From CBDHHC01 sp050633205 (GTDB taxonomy: Bacteria; Pseudomonadota; Alphaproteobacteria; Rhizobiales; CBDHHC01), in assembly GCA_050633205.1 (NCBI GenBank), contig JBOEGA010000079.1, forward strand, positions 1 through 33,747: 33,747 bases of DNA. The letters are read 5' to 3'. This document shows, in pieces, positions 23,364 to 31,443 of the stretch. Numbering within the stretch: the stretch's first letter is position 1; the number at the start of each line of letters is the position of its first letter. The translations under genes and the position numbers were made by a program. The notes beneath the pieces were generated by a model, which searched no databases, was not told the origin of the DNA, and worked only from the letters and a program-made list of their open reading frames with translations.

Positions 23364-24770
23364 CTATATATGAAGTACCTTGTCATAGGCATCAAGTACA
23401 CTTTCATGCATCATCTCAGATAATGTGGGGTGAGGGAAGACTGTGTGCATCAATTCCTGCTCTGTGGTTTCCATCGTCTTGGCAATGCTATAGCCCTGAA
23501 TTAGCTCGGTAACTTCTGCACCAATCATATGCGCGCCAAGCAATTCTCCCGTTTTTGCATCAAATATGGTCTTGATCAGGCCTTCAGGCTCTCCCATGGC
23601 AATAGCTTTACCATTACCAATATATGGAAAGCGCCCGACTTTAATGTCGCGGCCAGCTTCTTTTGCAGCCTTTTCCGTCATACCAATTGAAGCGACCTGA
23701 GGCCAGCAATAGGTACAGCCTGGAATATTCGAGGTATCCATAGGATGCAGCCCCTCAATCCCTGCAATTTTCTCAACGCAGAAAACGGCTTCGTGCATTG
23801 CCTTGTGTGCCAGCCATGGTGGACCGGCAACATCTCCGATAGCGTAAATACCATCGACACCAGCACGGCAATATTCATCAATGACAATATGGCCCCGGTC
23901 AACCTTAACGCCAATATCCTCAAGACCGATATTTTCAACATTCCCGGTAATACCGACAGCAAGAATAACTCTGTCAACTTTAACAGCCTCGCTCTTGCCG
24001 TTTGCCAGTTTCAGGGAAACCTCGACCTTGTTTTTACCTGGCTTCAGGCTCTCGACTGTTGTGCCCGTATGGATTTTCATGCCCTGCTTCTCAAAAGCCT
24101 TTTGAGCCATCGCAGAAATTTCGTCATCCTCAACAGGAAGGACCTTATCCATAATCTCGACAACAGTTACATCAGCACCAAGAGTTTTGTAGAAGGAGGC
24201 AAACTCAATACCAATAGCTCCTGAACCCACAACCAGAAGCGACTTTGGCATTGTTTCGGGAACCATTGCTTCCTTATATGTCCAGATAAGCTTTCCATCA
24301 GGCTCAAGTCCCGGCAATGTTCTGGCCCGTGCACCTGTTGCTATGATCGTATGCTTGGCTTTTATATCAGGGAGTGATGCACCGTCTTTGTCTGTAACGG
24401 CAATCACACCGCCTTTTTTCAGTTTTGCAGTTCCGTCTATAACAGTGACTTTATGCTTTTTCATCAGGTAGGCCACACCACCCGACAGTTTTGCAGACAC
24501 CTTTCTGGACCGCTTAACGATTTTTTCGAGATCAAATTTGATATTATCAGCGGAAAAACCAAACTCGCCAAGATTTTGGAGTAAATGGTTTATTTCTGAA
24601 GATCTCAGCAGGGCTTTGGTAGGTATACAGCCCCAGTTCAGACAAATACCGCCAAGATGCTCCCGCTCAACGACTGATGTTTTAAAACCCAGTTGTGCAG
24701 CCCGTACAGCAGCAACATAGCCACCAGGTCCACCACCAATTACGACCAGGTCAAATGATGTTTCTGCCAT
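23364..24770 (-). CDS. lpdA: Dihydrolipoyl dehydrogenase (E3)
   Basis: The 468-residue FAD enzyme reoxidises dihydrolipoamide with NAD+. The N-terminal GGGPGGYVAA binds FAD. The redox disulfide C43/C48 lies in GGICLNWGCIPTK. The NAD-binding GSGAIGIEFASFY and the second FAD motif YAIGDVAGPPWLAH follow. The C-terminal catalytic dyad H-P-T-L-S-E closes the protein. Position 33 bp after pdhC marks it as the E3 of this pyruvate dehydrogenase cluster, though E3 is usually shared with other 2-oxoacid complexes. Confidence 0.97.
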   Translation of the reverse strand: MAETSFDLVVIGGGPGGYVAAVRAAQLGFKTSVVEREHLGGICLNWGCIPTKALLRSSEINHLLQNLGEFGFSADNIKFDLEKIVKRSRKVSAKLSGGVAYLMKKHKVTVIDGTAKLKKGGVIAVTDKDGASLPDIKAKHTIIATGARARTLPGLEPDGKLIWTYKEAMVPETMPKSLLVVGSGAIGIEFASFYKTLGADVTVVEIMDKVLPVEDDEISAMAQKAFEKQGMKIHTGTTVESLKPGKNKVEVSLKLANGKSEAVKVDRVILAVGITGNVENIGLEDIGVKVDRGHIVIDEYCRAGVDGIYAIGDVAGPPWLAHKAMHEAVFCVEKIAGIEGLHPMDTSNIPGCTYCWPQVASIGMTEKAAKEAGRDIKVGRFPYIGNGKAIAMGEPEGLIKTIFDAKTGELLGAHMIGAEVTELIQGYSIAKTMETTEQELMHTVFPHPTLSEMMHESVLDAYDKVLHI

Positions 24771-24803
24771 CTTCTTAGCCCCTGTATTTTATTTATTTTC
24801 ACA

Positions 24804-26129
24804 TTAAACCAGCATTGAAACAGGTTCTTCGATAAAACGTTTGAATGCACCAAGCAGCTCGGCCCCCAATGCACCATCAACAACACGGTGATCACAGGAT
24901 AATGTTACAGACATCATTGTTGCAGCAGAAACATTACCATCAACAATTACCGGACGTTGCTCCCCTGCCCCGACAGCAAGAATGGTTGCGTGAGGCGGAT
25001 TGATAACCGCATCAAAACGCTTGATACCAAACATACCCAGATTAGAGATCGATGTTGTGCCGCCCTGATATTCATGAGGAGCAAGACGTTTATTTCTTGC
25101 CCTGCTTGCCAGATCCTTCATTTCATTGGATATTTCAGACAGGCTTTTCACCTCAGCGTGCCTGATAACGGGCGTAAACAGGCCACCATCAATGGCAACC
25201 GCAACGCCGATATCGGAGCTTTTGTGGCGAAGTATTCCCTGCTCTGTCCAGGTGGAATTTGCATCAGAAACTTCCTGAAGCGCCATAGCCATCGCTTTAA
25301 TAATAAAGTCATTTACAGAAAGCTTATAGGCTCTGTCACCCTCTTTGGGAGAGTTCTCATTCATTCGTTTTCGTGCAGCAAGCAGAGTATCAAGCTGACA
25401 CTCTATTGATAAATAGAAATGGGGAATTGTCTGCTTGGATTCGACAAGGCGTTTGGCAATGGTCTTGCGCATTCCGTCGAGAGGTACAATTTCGTATGAT
25501 CCAGGCTCGTATAAGCTCATAATCTGGGCATCAGACATGCCGGATACTACAGGCCTTTGAGTTTCCAGCCTGGTCGTTTGCTGTGTCGTAATAGCTTTTG
25601 ACTGAGGCGCTGGGCCTTCCTTTAAGGCTTTTTCGACATCCTGACGGATAATTCTGCCATTAGGACCAGTTCCCACAAGGGAACTCAGATCAAGTGTATT
25701 CATTTTTGCAATTTTACGTGCTAACGGACTGGCAAAAATACGTTGGCCGTTATTGCGCTGGGTACTTTGATTTTCAGCTCTCAGGTCTATAACTTTTGAA
25801 GAAGCCTCTGATGGAGCAGCCTCAGGCGTATTGCCTGGTGTCTTTTGTGCACCGGCAGAATACCCGTCAAGCGACCCTTCGTCTTCGCCTTCTTCCAGTA
25901 ACACAGCAATAGGATGATTCACTGCTACCCCCGTACTGCCTGCGTTGACCAGAATTTTAGCAATAACACCTTCATCAACAGCTTCGACTTCCATTGTGGC
26001 CTTATCAGTTTCTATCTCGGCGATCACATCACCGGCAAGCACAGAATCTCCCTCTTTGACCAGCCATTTGGCAAGTGTGCCTTCTTCCATTGTGGGAGAC
26101 AGCGCAGGCATGAGAATAGATGTCGGCAT
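24804..26129 (-). CDS. pdhC: Pyruvate dehydrogenase E2, dihydrolipoyl acetyltransferase
   Basis: The 441-residue core protein of the complex has one lipoyl domain (about 1-76, lipoyl lysine K43 in ETDKATME), then a flexible linker rich in A, P, S and T. The peripheral-subunit-binding domain (FASPLARKIAKMNTLDLSSL, about 132-168) and the catalytic acetyltransferase domain follow, with H414 in DHRVVDG near the C terminus. The linker between binding and catalytic domains is short. E2 with a single lipoyl domain and E1 beta with its own lipoyl domain is a known alphaproteobacterial arrangement. Confidence 0.96.
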   Translation of the reverse strand: MPTSILMPALSPTMEEGTLAKWLVKEGDSVLAGDVIAEIETDKATMEVEAVDEGVIAKILVNAGSTGVAVNHPIAVLLEEGEDEGSLDGYSAGAQKTPGNTPEAAPSEASSKVIDLRAENQSTQRNNGQRIFASPLARKIAKMNTLDLSSLVGTGPNGRIIRQDVEKALKEGPAPQSKAITTQQTTRLETQRPVVSGMSDAQIMSLYEPGSYEIVPLDGMRKTIAKRLVESKQTIPHFYLSIECQLDTLLAARKRMNENSPKEGDRAYKLSVNDFIIKAMAMALQEVSDANSTWTEQGILRHKSSDIGVAVAIDGGLFTPVIRHAEVKSLSEISNEMKDLASRARNKRLAPHEYQGGTTSISNLGMFGIKRFDAVINPPHATILAVGAGEQRPVIVDGNVSAATMMSVTLSCDHRVVDGALGAELLGAFKRFIEEPVSMLV

Positions 26130-26190
26130 TCTCTTCAGATCCTTAAATTATACAACCAGTTAAACAGTATTAGTTTTTTACAGCCACTTA

Positions 26191-27576
26191 TCAGCTGCCC
26201 GGTGTTATGGATTTAACGGCTTTAACGACCAGCTCAGCAGATGGCAATGCGAGCTTTTCAAGATTTGCAGCATAAGGCATCGGAACATCTGCACCTGTTA
26301 CTTTTGTTGGTGGCGCATCAAGATAATCAAAAGCCTCACTGGCAATAGTCGCACAGATTTCCGAGCCGATAGAACAGACAGGCCATGCTTCTTCAACAGT
26401 AACAATGCGGCTTGTCTTCTTCACAGACTCTACAAGAGTAGGAATATCAAGCGGTCTCAATGTACGAAGATCAATGACTTCAGCAGAAATGTTCTGTTCT
26501 TCAAGTATCTTTGCTGCTTCAAGGGCATAAAGCATACCGCGTGAAAAGGACACGATAGTTACATCCTCACCTTCACGAACGACTTTTGCTTTTCCTATTG
26601 GCACAACCCAGTCTTCCATATTCGGGACTTCACCTGATGAACCGTAAAGGATTTCATTTTCCAGGAAAACCACCGGGTTTGGATCACGGATAGCCGCTTT
26701 CAAAAGACCTTTTGCGTCAGCCGCAGAAAATGGTGCTACAACTTTGAGGCCGGGAACATGTGAATACCATGCGGAGAAACACTGGCTATGCTGAGCGGCG
26801 ACTCTTGCAGCAGCTCCGTTTGGACCACGGAACACAATTGGACAACCCATCTGACCGCCCGACATATATAATGTCTTGGCTGCGGAATTTATGATCTGAT
26901 CTATAGCCTGCATGCCAAAGTTCCAGGTCATAAACTCCACAATTGGTCTCAGGCCTCCAAGGGCGGCACCAACTCCGATTCCGGCAAAGCCATGCTCGGT
27001 AATTGGAGTATCGATTACCCGCTTGGCGCCAAACTCATCCAGAAGGCCCTGTGTTACTTTATAGGCACCCTGATATTCAGCAACCTCTTCCCCCATGACA
27101 AAGACGTCACCGTCAGCGCGCATCTCCTCTGCCATGGCATCACGCAAAGCTTCACGTACAGTCTGAGTACTCATTTCTGTTCCAGTCGGAATGGCTGTTT
27201 CGTCAGCGGTTTTTATTGAGGGTGATGAAATAGAAGAAGGAGAGGGAGAGTTTGAACTGCCGATATCTTTGGTTTCATTTTTCTGGGTGGAGAATTTGAG
27301 TTCTGATTCAATGGCGACTTCGCCTGCTTCATCATCTTCTCCGGAAATGACTGCAATTGGGGTGTTGACCTTTACACCTTCTGCGCCTTCCTTGATCAGA
27401 ATCTGGCTTAAGGTGCCTTCATCGACGGCTTCGACTTCCATCGTTGCCTTGTCAGTTTCAATCTCTGCAATGACATCACCCGATGAAATTTCATCGCCTT
27501 CTTTGACCAGCCATTTAGCAAGTTTGCCTTCTTCCATGGTTGGCGACAGCGCGGGCATTAAAATTTGTGTCAGCAT
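26191..27576 (-). CDS. pdhB: Pyruvate dehydrogenase E1 beta subunit with N-terminal lipoyl domain
   Basis: The 461-residue subunit forms a heterotetramer with PdhA to decarboxylate pyruvate. A lipoyl domain (about 1-76, K43 in ETDKATME) is joined by a linker of about 60 residues, rich in S, P, T and acidic residues, to the E1 beta fold from about residue 135 (TVREALRDAMAEEMRADGD). The fold ends with the transketolase C-terminal domain (VTVEEAWPVCSIGSEI). The lipoyl domain closely matches that of the neighbouring pdhC, suggesting duplication. Both keep the target lysine, so both could be substrates for the lipA product downstream. Confidence 0.96.
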   Translation of the reverse strand: MLTQILMPALSPTMEEGKLAKWLVKEGDEISSGDVIAEIETDKATMEVEAVDEGTLSQILIKEGAEGVKVNTPIAVISGEDDEAGEVAIESELKFSTQKNETKDIGSSNSPSPSSISSPSIKTADETAIPTGTEMSTQTVREALRDAMAEEMRADGDVFVMGEEVAEYQGAYKVTQGLLDEFGAKRVIDTPITEHGFAGIGVGAALGGLRPIVEFMTWNFGMQAIDQIINSAAKTLYMSGGQMGCPIVFRGPNGAAARVAAQHSQCFSAWYSHVPGLKVVAPFSAADAKGLLKAAIRDPNPVVFLENEILYGSSGEVPNMEDWVVPIGKAKVVREGEDVTIVSFSRGMLYALEAAKILEEQNISAEVIDLRTLRPLDIPTLVESVKKTSRIVTVEEAWPVCSIGSEICATIASEAFDYLDAPPTKVTGADVPMPYAANLEKLALPSAELVVKAVKSITPGS

Positions 27577-27608
27577 TAGCGTCTATCTCTTACGATCAAA
27601 AGCGTTTT

Positions 27609-28652
27609 TTACGCTGTTAAAAGGACATCAGTATAAAGTTCGGAAACATCTGGCTCCGGATCATTCTGGGCGAATTCGGCAGCTTCGGTTATTGTAGCCC
27701 GGATCTGCTTATCAATGGCTTTCAGCTCTTCTTCTGTGCTATAACCGTGCTCCAGAATTCTTGCGCGCACCTGCTCTATAGGGTCGTGCTTCTGGCGATA
27801 TTCCTGCACTTCTTCCTTGCTCCGGTACTTGGCCGGATCAGACATCGAGTGACCACGATATCTATAAGTCAGCACTTCAAGAATATAGGGGCCATTGCCT
27901 TCGCGAACATATTTGGTAATACGGCCACCGGCATCTTTCATGGCGCGAACATCCATACCGTCAACCTGCTCACCCGGAATGCCGAAGCTTATACCGCGTT
28001 TAGAGAGGTCTGTAGTAGATGACGAGCGTTCAATGGACGTGCCCATCGCGTATTTATTGTTCTCGATAATGAATATGATAGGAAGGTTCCAGAGTTTGGA
28101 CATATTGAAAGCTTCATAGACCTGCCCCTGATTGGCAGCACCGTCGCCAAAATAGCAAAGGCAGACATTGTCATTCTCGCGGTACTTATTGACGAAGGCC
28201 AGACCTGCACCCAAAGGAACAGAGGCCCCAACGATACCGTGACCGCCATAGAACCCTTTTTCCATTGAGAACATATGCATGGAACCGCCTTTACCGCGCG
28301 AGTAACCATTCTTGCGTCCGGTAAGCTCTGCCATAACACCTTTAGGGTCCATGCCACATGCCAGCATATGACCATGATCCCGGTAGGTGGTAATAACCTG
28401 ATCACCATCTTTGACAGCCATCTGCATACCAACAACAACAGCTTCCTGACCGATATAAAGATGACAGAAACCACCTATATATCCCATACCGTAAAGCTGT
28501 CCGGCTTTTTCCTCAAAACGTCGAATGAGAAGCATTTCACGGTAAGCTTCCAGCTCTTCCTCTTTTGTAAGAGAAGGTGGTTCAGCTTTAGCCTTGTTCT
28601 TCTTTTTAGAGCTCTTATCCGATGAGGCCGCTCCCTGCGATTTTTCCGTCAT
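27609..28652 (-). CDS. pdhA: Pyruvate dehydrogenase E1 alpha subunit
   Basis: The protein of about 347 residues binds thiamine diphosphate together with PdhB. The thiamine motif begins FGDGAANQGQVYEAFNMSK (GDG near residue 170) and closes with IENN. The phosphorylation-loop-like YRYRGHSMSDPAKYR is conserved. The N terminus is a lysine-rich low-complexity tail before the conserved LEAYREMLLIRRFEEK. An ATG five codons upstream (28667) is possible. I prefer 28652 because AGAGAGG lies just before it. It is the first gene of the pdhABC-lpd-lipA run. Confidence 0.95.
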   Translation of the reverse strand: MTEKSQGAASSDKSSKKKNKAKAEPPSLTKEEELEAYREMLLIRRFEEKAGQLYGMGYIGGFCHLYIGQEAVVVGMQMAVKDGDQVITTYRDHGHMLACGMDPKGVMAELTGRKNGYSRGKGGSMHMFSMEKGFYGGHGIVGASVPLGAGLAFVNKYRENDNVCLCYFGDGAANQGQVYEAFNMSKLWNLPIIFIIENNKYAMGTSIERSSSTTDLSKRGISFGIPGEQVDGMDVRAMKDAGGRITKYVREGNGPYILEVLTYRYRGHSMSDPAKYRSKEEVQEYRQKHDPIEQVRARILEHGYSTEEELKAIDKQIRATITEAAEFAQNDPEPDVSELYTDVLLTA

Positions 28653-28809
28653 ATGTCCTCTCTTCATTTCCGTTACTCTAAACTTTATATAAGCATATAT
28701 TATGCTATTATGAGTGCAAGTATGTATTTGAAATGCTGAAAATGATATTCAAAAGTATTTACGCAACACCCTGCCTGCTAATTATGCTATAGTAAGAACT
28801 AATTACTGT

Positions 28810-29127
28810 TTACCTGTCCGAATTCGGCAACATAATAATAATGTCAGATGGGTGAGCCAGATTCAGAAGTTTCCTCGCCTTTTCATCAAGCATATCCGGG
28901 TCAATTGCCTTTGCCTGCATAAGCTTGATATAATGCTCATATTTCATTCGTTCCTTACGCAACATTGCCAGCTCTTTTTCCAGAGCAACGAGATTCTTTT
29001 TTAGTCCTACCCGTGCCCTAAGTCCATGTTTTCCTTGCATTGCATGGAATATGAAATAGCCTACCAATGACAGCAATATGATCATTGTCGTAAGGCGCTT
29101 ACCAAACTTTGTTTGCAAAAACTGCAT
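28810..29127 (-). CDS. ftsB: FtsB/DivIC-family septum formation protein
   Basis: The 105-residue single-pass membrane protein of the divisome has a short cytoplasmic N terminus and a membrane segment at about 12-30. A coiled coil of about 40 residues (LVALEKELAMLRKERMKY) and the C-terminal DEKARKLLNLAHPSDI segment follow, the usual FtsB pattern. FtsB works with FtsL and FtsQ to activate septal wall synthesis. Placement just upstream of pdhA is frequent in alphaproteobacteria, where eno often precedes it. Here an unrelated AraC-type gene is upstream instead. A gap of about 157 bp to pdhA suggests a separate pdh promoter. Confidence 0.88.
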   Translation of the reverse strand: MQFLQTKFGKRLTTMIILLSLVGYFIFHAMQGKHGLRARVGLKKNLVALEKELAMLRKERMKYEHYIKLMQAKAIDPDMLDEKARKLLNLAHPSDIIIMLPNSDR

Positions 29128-29353
29128 ATCACACCACTTAAAAAAATAATTTTATCAATAGGAATAGATCGTTTCTATTACGACCCTGGTTAAGTTTATA
29201 TTAATGACTGAAAGGACGAATCTGTGCAGTGCACAATGTTGCCATCAGAAATTGTTTATATTTGGGGATAAGTTTTACCGCAAGAATTACTACAGAATTT
29301 ACCGATCATTTTCTGCCATGCAGTCCTGGAATAGCTGCTCTGCGATTCCTGCA
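29128..29353. other. Intergenic region between the AraC-type gene and ftsB
   Basis: This 226-bp stretch shows no gene on either strand. Plus-strand open frames here continue into the AraC-type coding region and look like shadows. I see no clear promoter or terminator, although it must hold the ftsB promoter. Confidence 0.4.
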
Positions 29354-30394
29354 TCAGGCCTGCTTTTTACGCTTGTTCTGCAGCCGGTATATGCTTGGAG
29401 AAATACCGAACCATCTGTTCGCAGCCCTCGTAAATACACTCACCTCAGAAAAACCGAGCAGAAAAGTTATCTGTGAAATATGCAGGTCAGAATCCAGCAG
29501 GTATTTATCCGCAAGCTCCTGCCTTGTCTGCTCAAGTATTTTAGAGAAACTTGTATCTGCAGAAGTCAGCTCCCTTTGCAGAGTACGCGGGCTTTTACCT
29601 ATTTTCTCAGAGACATATTTTATATTAGCTTCATCGCGGGGCAGTGCTTCAATTATTATTCTCTGCACTGCGCTGACAATATCAGAACTTCCCTGCTGCT
29701 TTTCCCTGACCTCATCAGCCAGACTGATAAGATATTTCCATAACTTTTCATCGCTTTTGGGCATGGGATAAATCAGATCATCCTTTTTCAGCGTAATGCT
29801 GTTCGTCGGCTGATTAAATTCCAGACCTGGTCCGAAGGTTTCCCTGAATAGTCGGATATCAGAAGGAGCTGCATGTTCAAGCTTCACCGAAAGCGGAAAC
29901 CAGACCGGCCCAAGTGATTTTCTCATNNNNAGAGTTAAAAGCCGGCCCGGTATCCAGTAAGGGAACTGCTGCATACCGCCAAAGCCTTTCCAGTAACTCC
30001 AGCTCAATATCACCCTGTCTCCCTCTACCTCCATTTCTCCGGTTCTTATACCAAAGCTGAGCTTCGAGTATCTGGCATTTGCTTCCAGAGACTCCCCAAG
30101 AGTTGGAGCAGACATGGTCACATATTTATTAATCAACCCTTCCGTTACCTGATCAAAAATTGAAGTTATTTTCAGCACAAGAGCTTCATCACCGACTGCG
30201 CGGGCTGCTTCTTCCAGAACAATCGCAAATGAATGGAGTGGCACACGCTTGTCGTGATCATCCATGGCAATATCTTCTAACTCTGCCGCCTTCAGTAAGA
30301 GTTTCCTGTCCACCCCCCATTTTTGCTCGAGTAGTTTCAACACACCATTGATAATACCACAAATCACATAGGGCTCGTCTTTCATATTGCACAC
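29354..30394 (-). CDS. AraC family transcriptional regulator (Arabinose_bd-type N-terminal domain), with 4-N gap
   Basis: The regulator of about 346 residues has an N-terminal ligand-binding region like the AraC_binding-2/Arabinose_bd group (about 20-200). Its C-terminal two-helix-turn-helix AraC domain (about 250-340) has the KSPRTLQRELTSADTSF and LLGFSEVSVFTRAANRWFG segments. Four N bases (29927-29930) fall in the middle, and the frame is the same on both sides. The GTG at 30394 has an AGGA six bases upstream; an ATG three codons later is the alternative. It is divergent from the BASS transporter gene, which it may control. The ligand is unknown. Confidence 0.88.
   Translation of the reverse strand: MCNMKDEPYVICGIINGVLKLLEQKWGVDRKLLLKAAELEDIAMDDHDKRVPLHSFAIVLEEAARAVGDEALVLKITSIFDQVTEGLINKYVTMSAPTLGESLEANARYSKLSFGIRTGEMEVEGDRVILSWSYWKGFGGMQQFPYWIPGRLLTXXMRKSLGPVWFPLSVKLEHAAPSDIRLFRETFGPGLEFNQPTNSITLKKDDLIYPMPKSDEKLWKYLISLADEVREKQQGSSDIVSAVQRIIIEALPRDEANIKYVSEKIGKSPRTLQRELTSADTSFSKILEQTRQELADKYLLDSDLHISQITFLLGFSEVSVFTRAANRWFGISPSIYRLQNKRKKQA
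29927..29930. other. Run of four N bases
   Basis: Undetermined bases lie inside the AraC-type regulator. The reading frame continues after the run, so the true length is 4 or differs from 4 by a multiple of three. Confidence 0.95.
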
Positions 30395-30549
30395 AGGCCT
30401 TCCTGAATTTCAGTCTTGCGCCATAGTCAGCTCACGATGACATAATATATCAAATTAATGGCGCTATCCATCAAATAAAAAAAGTGCTTTACTGCATTCT
30501 GAATAGTTTCACAGGTATTTTTCATAATAACTTAAATGAAAAGCTAGAC

Positions 30550-31429
30550 ATGATTGACCAACTTATTGATATATCTATACCCACGCTTACATTTCTATTG
30601 ATGTGTATTGTTGGAGCAGAACTCGCAGTACATGATTTCAAAAATGTTATTGAAACTCCATTTACCGTAATCGTCTCTCTGCTTGGTCAGATCTTTATAC
30701 TTCCATTATGTGCAATAGCCATAGTTTTGTTACTTAACCCGCACCCTGGAATAGTTGTCGGGCTCCTGTTACTCGCGGTATGCCCCGGAGGGGTTCTGTC
30801 TAACCTTTATGTTTATCTGTTTGCAGGTAATGTTGCGCTGTCTGTAACGCTGACTGCCCTGACAACTCTAATGGCTGTGCTCTATACACCTGTGCTGTGT
30901 ATCTGGCTTCTCGAACAGTTTGGTCAGAAAACAGACGGGGATGTATTGCACTTTTCAGTTATTGCATCACAGCTCGTCTATTTTGTTTTGATCCCTGTGT
31001 TGCTTGGCATGACGATCCGCGCACTTAACGAAAAGCTGGTGGCCAACTGGAAAAGCTTTATGCAGTTTTTTAGCCTGGCAGGTATTTTAATACTTGTATC
31101 TACCATTCTCCTAAGGCAGTGGGAGAACCTTCTTCCCAGCTTCGCCAGCGTGGCTCCTATCGCAATCAGTTATACTCTGCTTACTCTGTTTTCAGGGTAT
31201 CTGATCAGCCTGCCTTTCTGCAAACATTACCCNNGAACGTCTGGCAGTCATGATTGAGTTTGGAGTGCGAAACATCCCTATCGCCCTTCTGATAGCAGTC
31301 AATTTTAATGGCAAGGAACAGGCCCAGCTATTTGCTGCAACCTATTTTGTGGTACATGCACCTGTGGTGGTCTTGATAGGGTATTACTTAAAGAAGCTAA
31401 ACAGCTTTGAAAACGACATAAAAACATAG
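30550..31429 (+). CDS. BASS family (bile acid:sodium symporter-like) transporter, frame broken at an NN gap
   Basis: The inner-membrane transporter of about 293 residues has nine to ten hydrophobic segments. The motif GLLLLAVCPGGVLSNLYVYL matches the conserved crossing helix of BASS proteins. The frame as written ends soon after the NN at 31233-31234. Moving one base resumes a perfect family C terminus (ERLAVMIEFGVRNIPIALLI and onward) to a TAG at 31427-31429. The true gap is therefore 1 base, or 1 plus a multiple of 3, and the gene is probably intact. The ATG at 30550 fits the family better than the GTG at 30484. The substrate is unknown. It is divergent from the AraC-type gene. Confidence 0.85.
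31233..31234. other. NN gap that shifts the reading frame
   Basis: The frame of the BASS transporter changes across these two bases, while the protein sequence on both sides belongs to one family. This points to an assembly gap of incorrect length, not a mutation. Confidence 0.85.
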
Positions 31430-31443
31430 CACCGCGCTACAGC

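Noticed and set aside
27191..27697. 168-residue plus-strand open frame opposite pdhB and pdhA
   Set aside because: It is serine-rich and antisense to conserved lipoyl-domain codons, a frequent artefact in such regions. A similar one occurs opposite pdhC.
29204..29771. Plus-strand open frames of 90 and 180 residues opposite the AraC-type gene
   Set aside because: They are antisense to a well-supported helix-turn-helix coding region, with cysteine- and serine-rich shadow-like composition.
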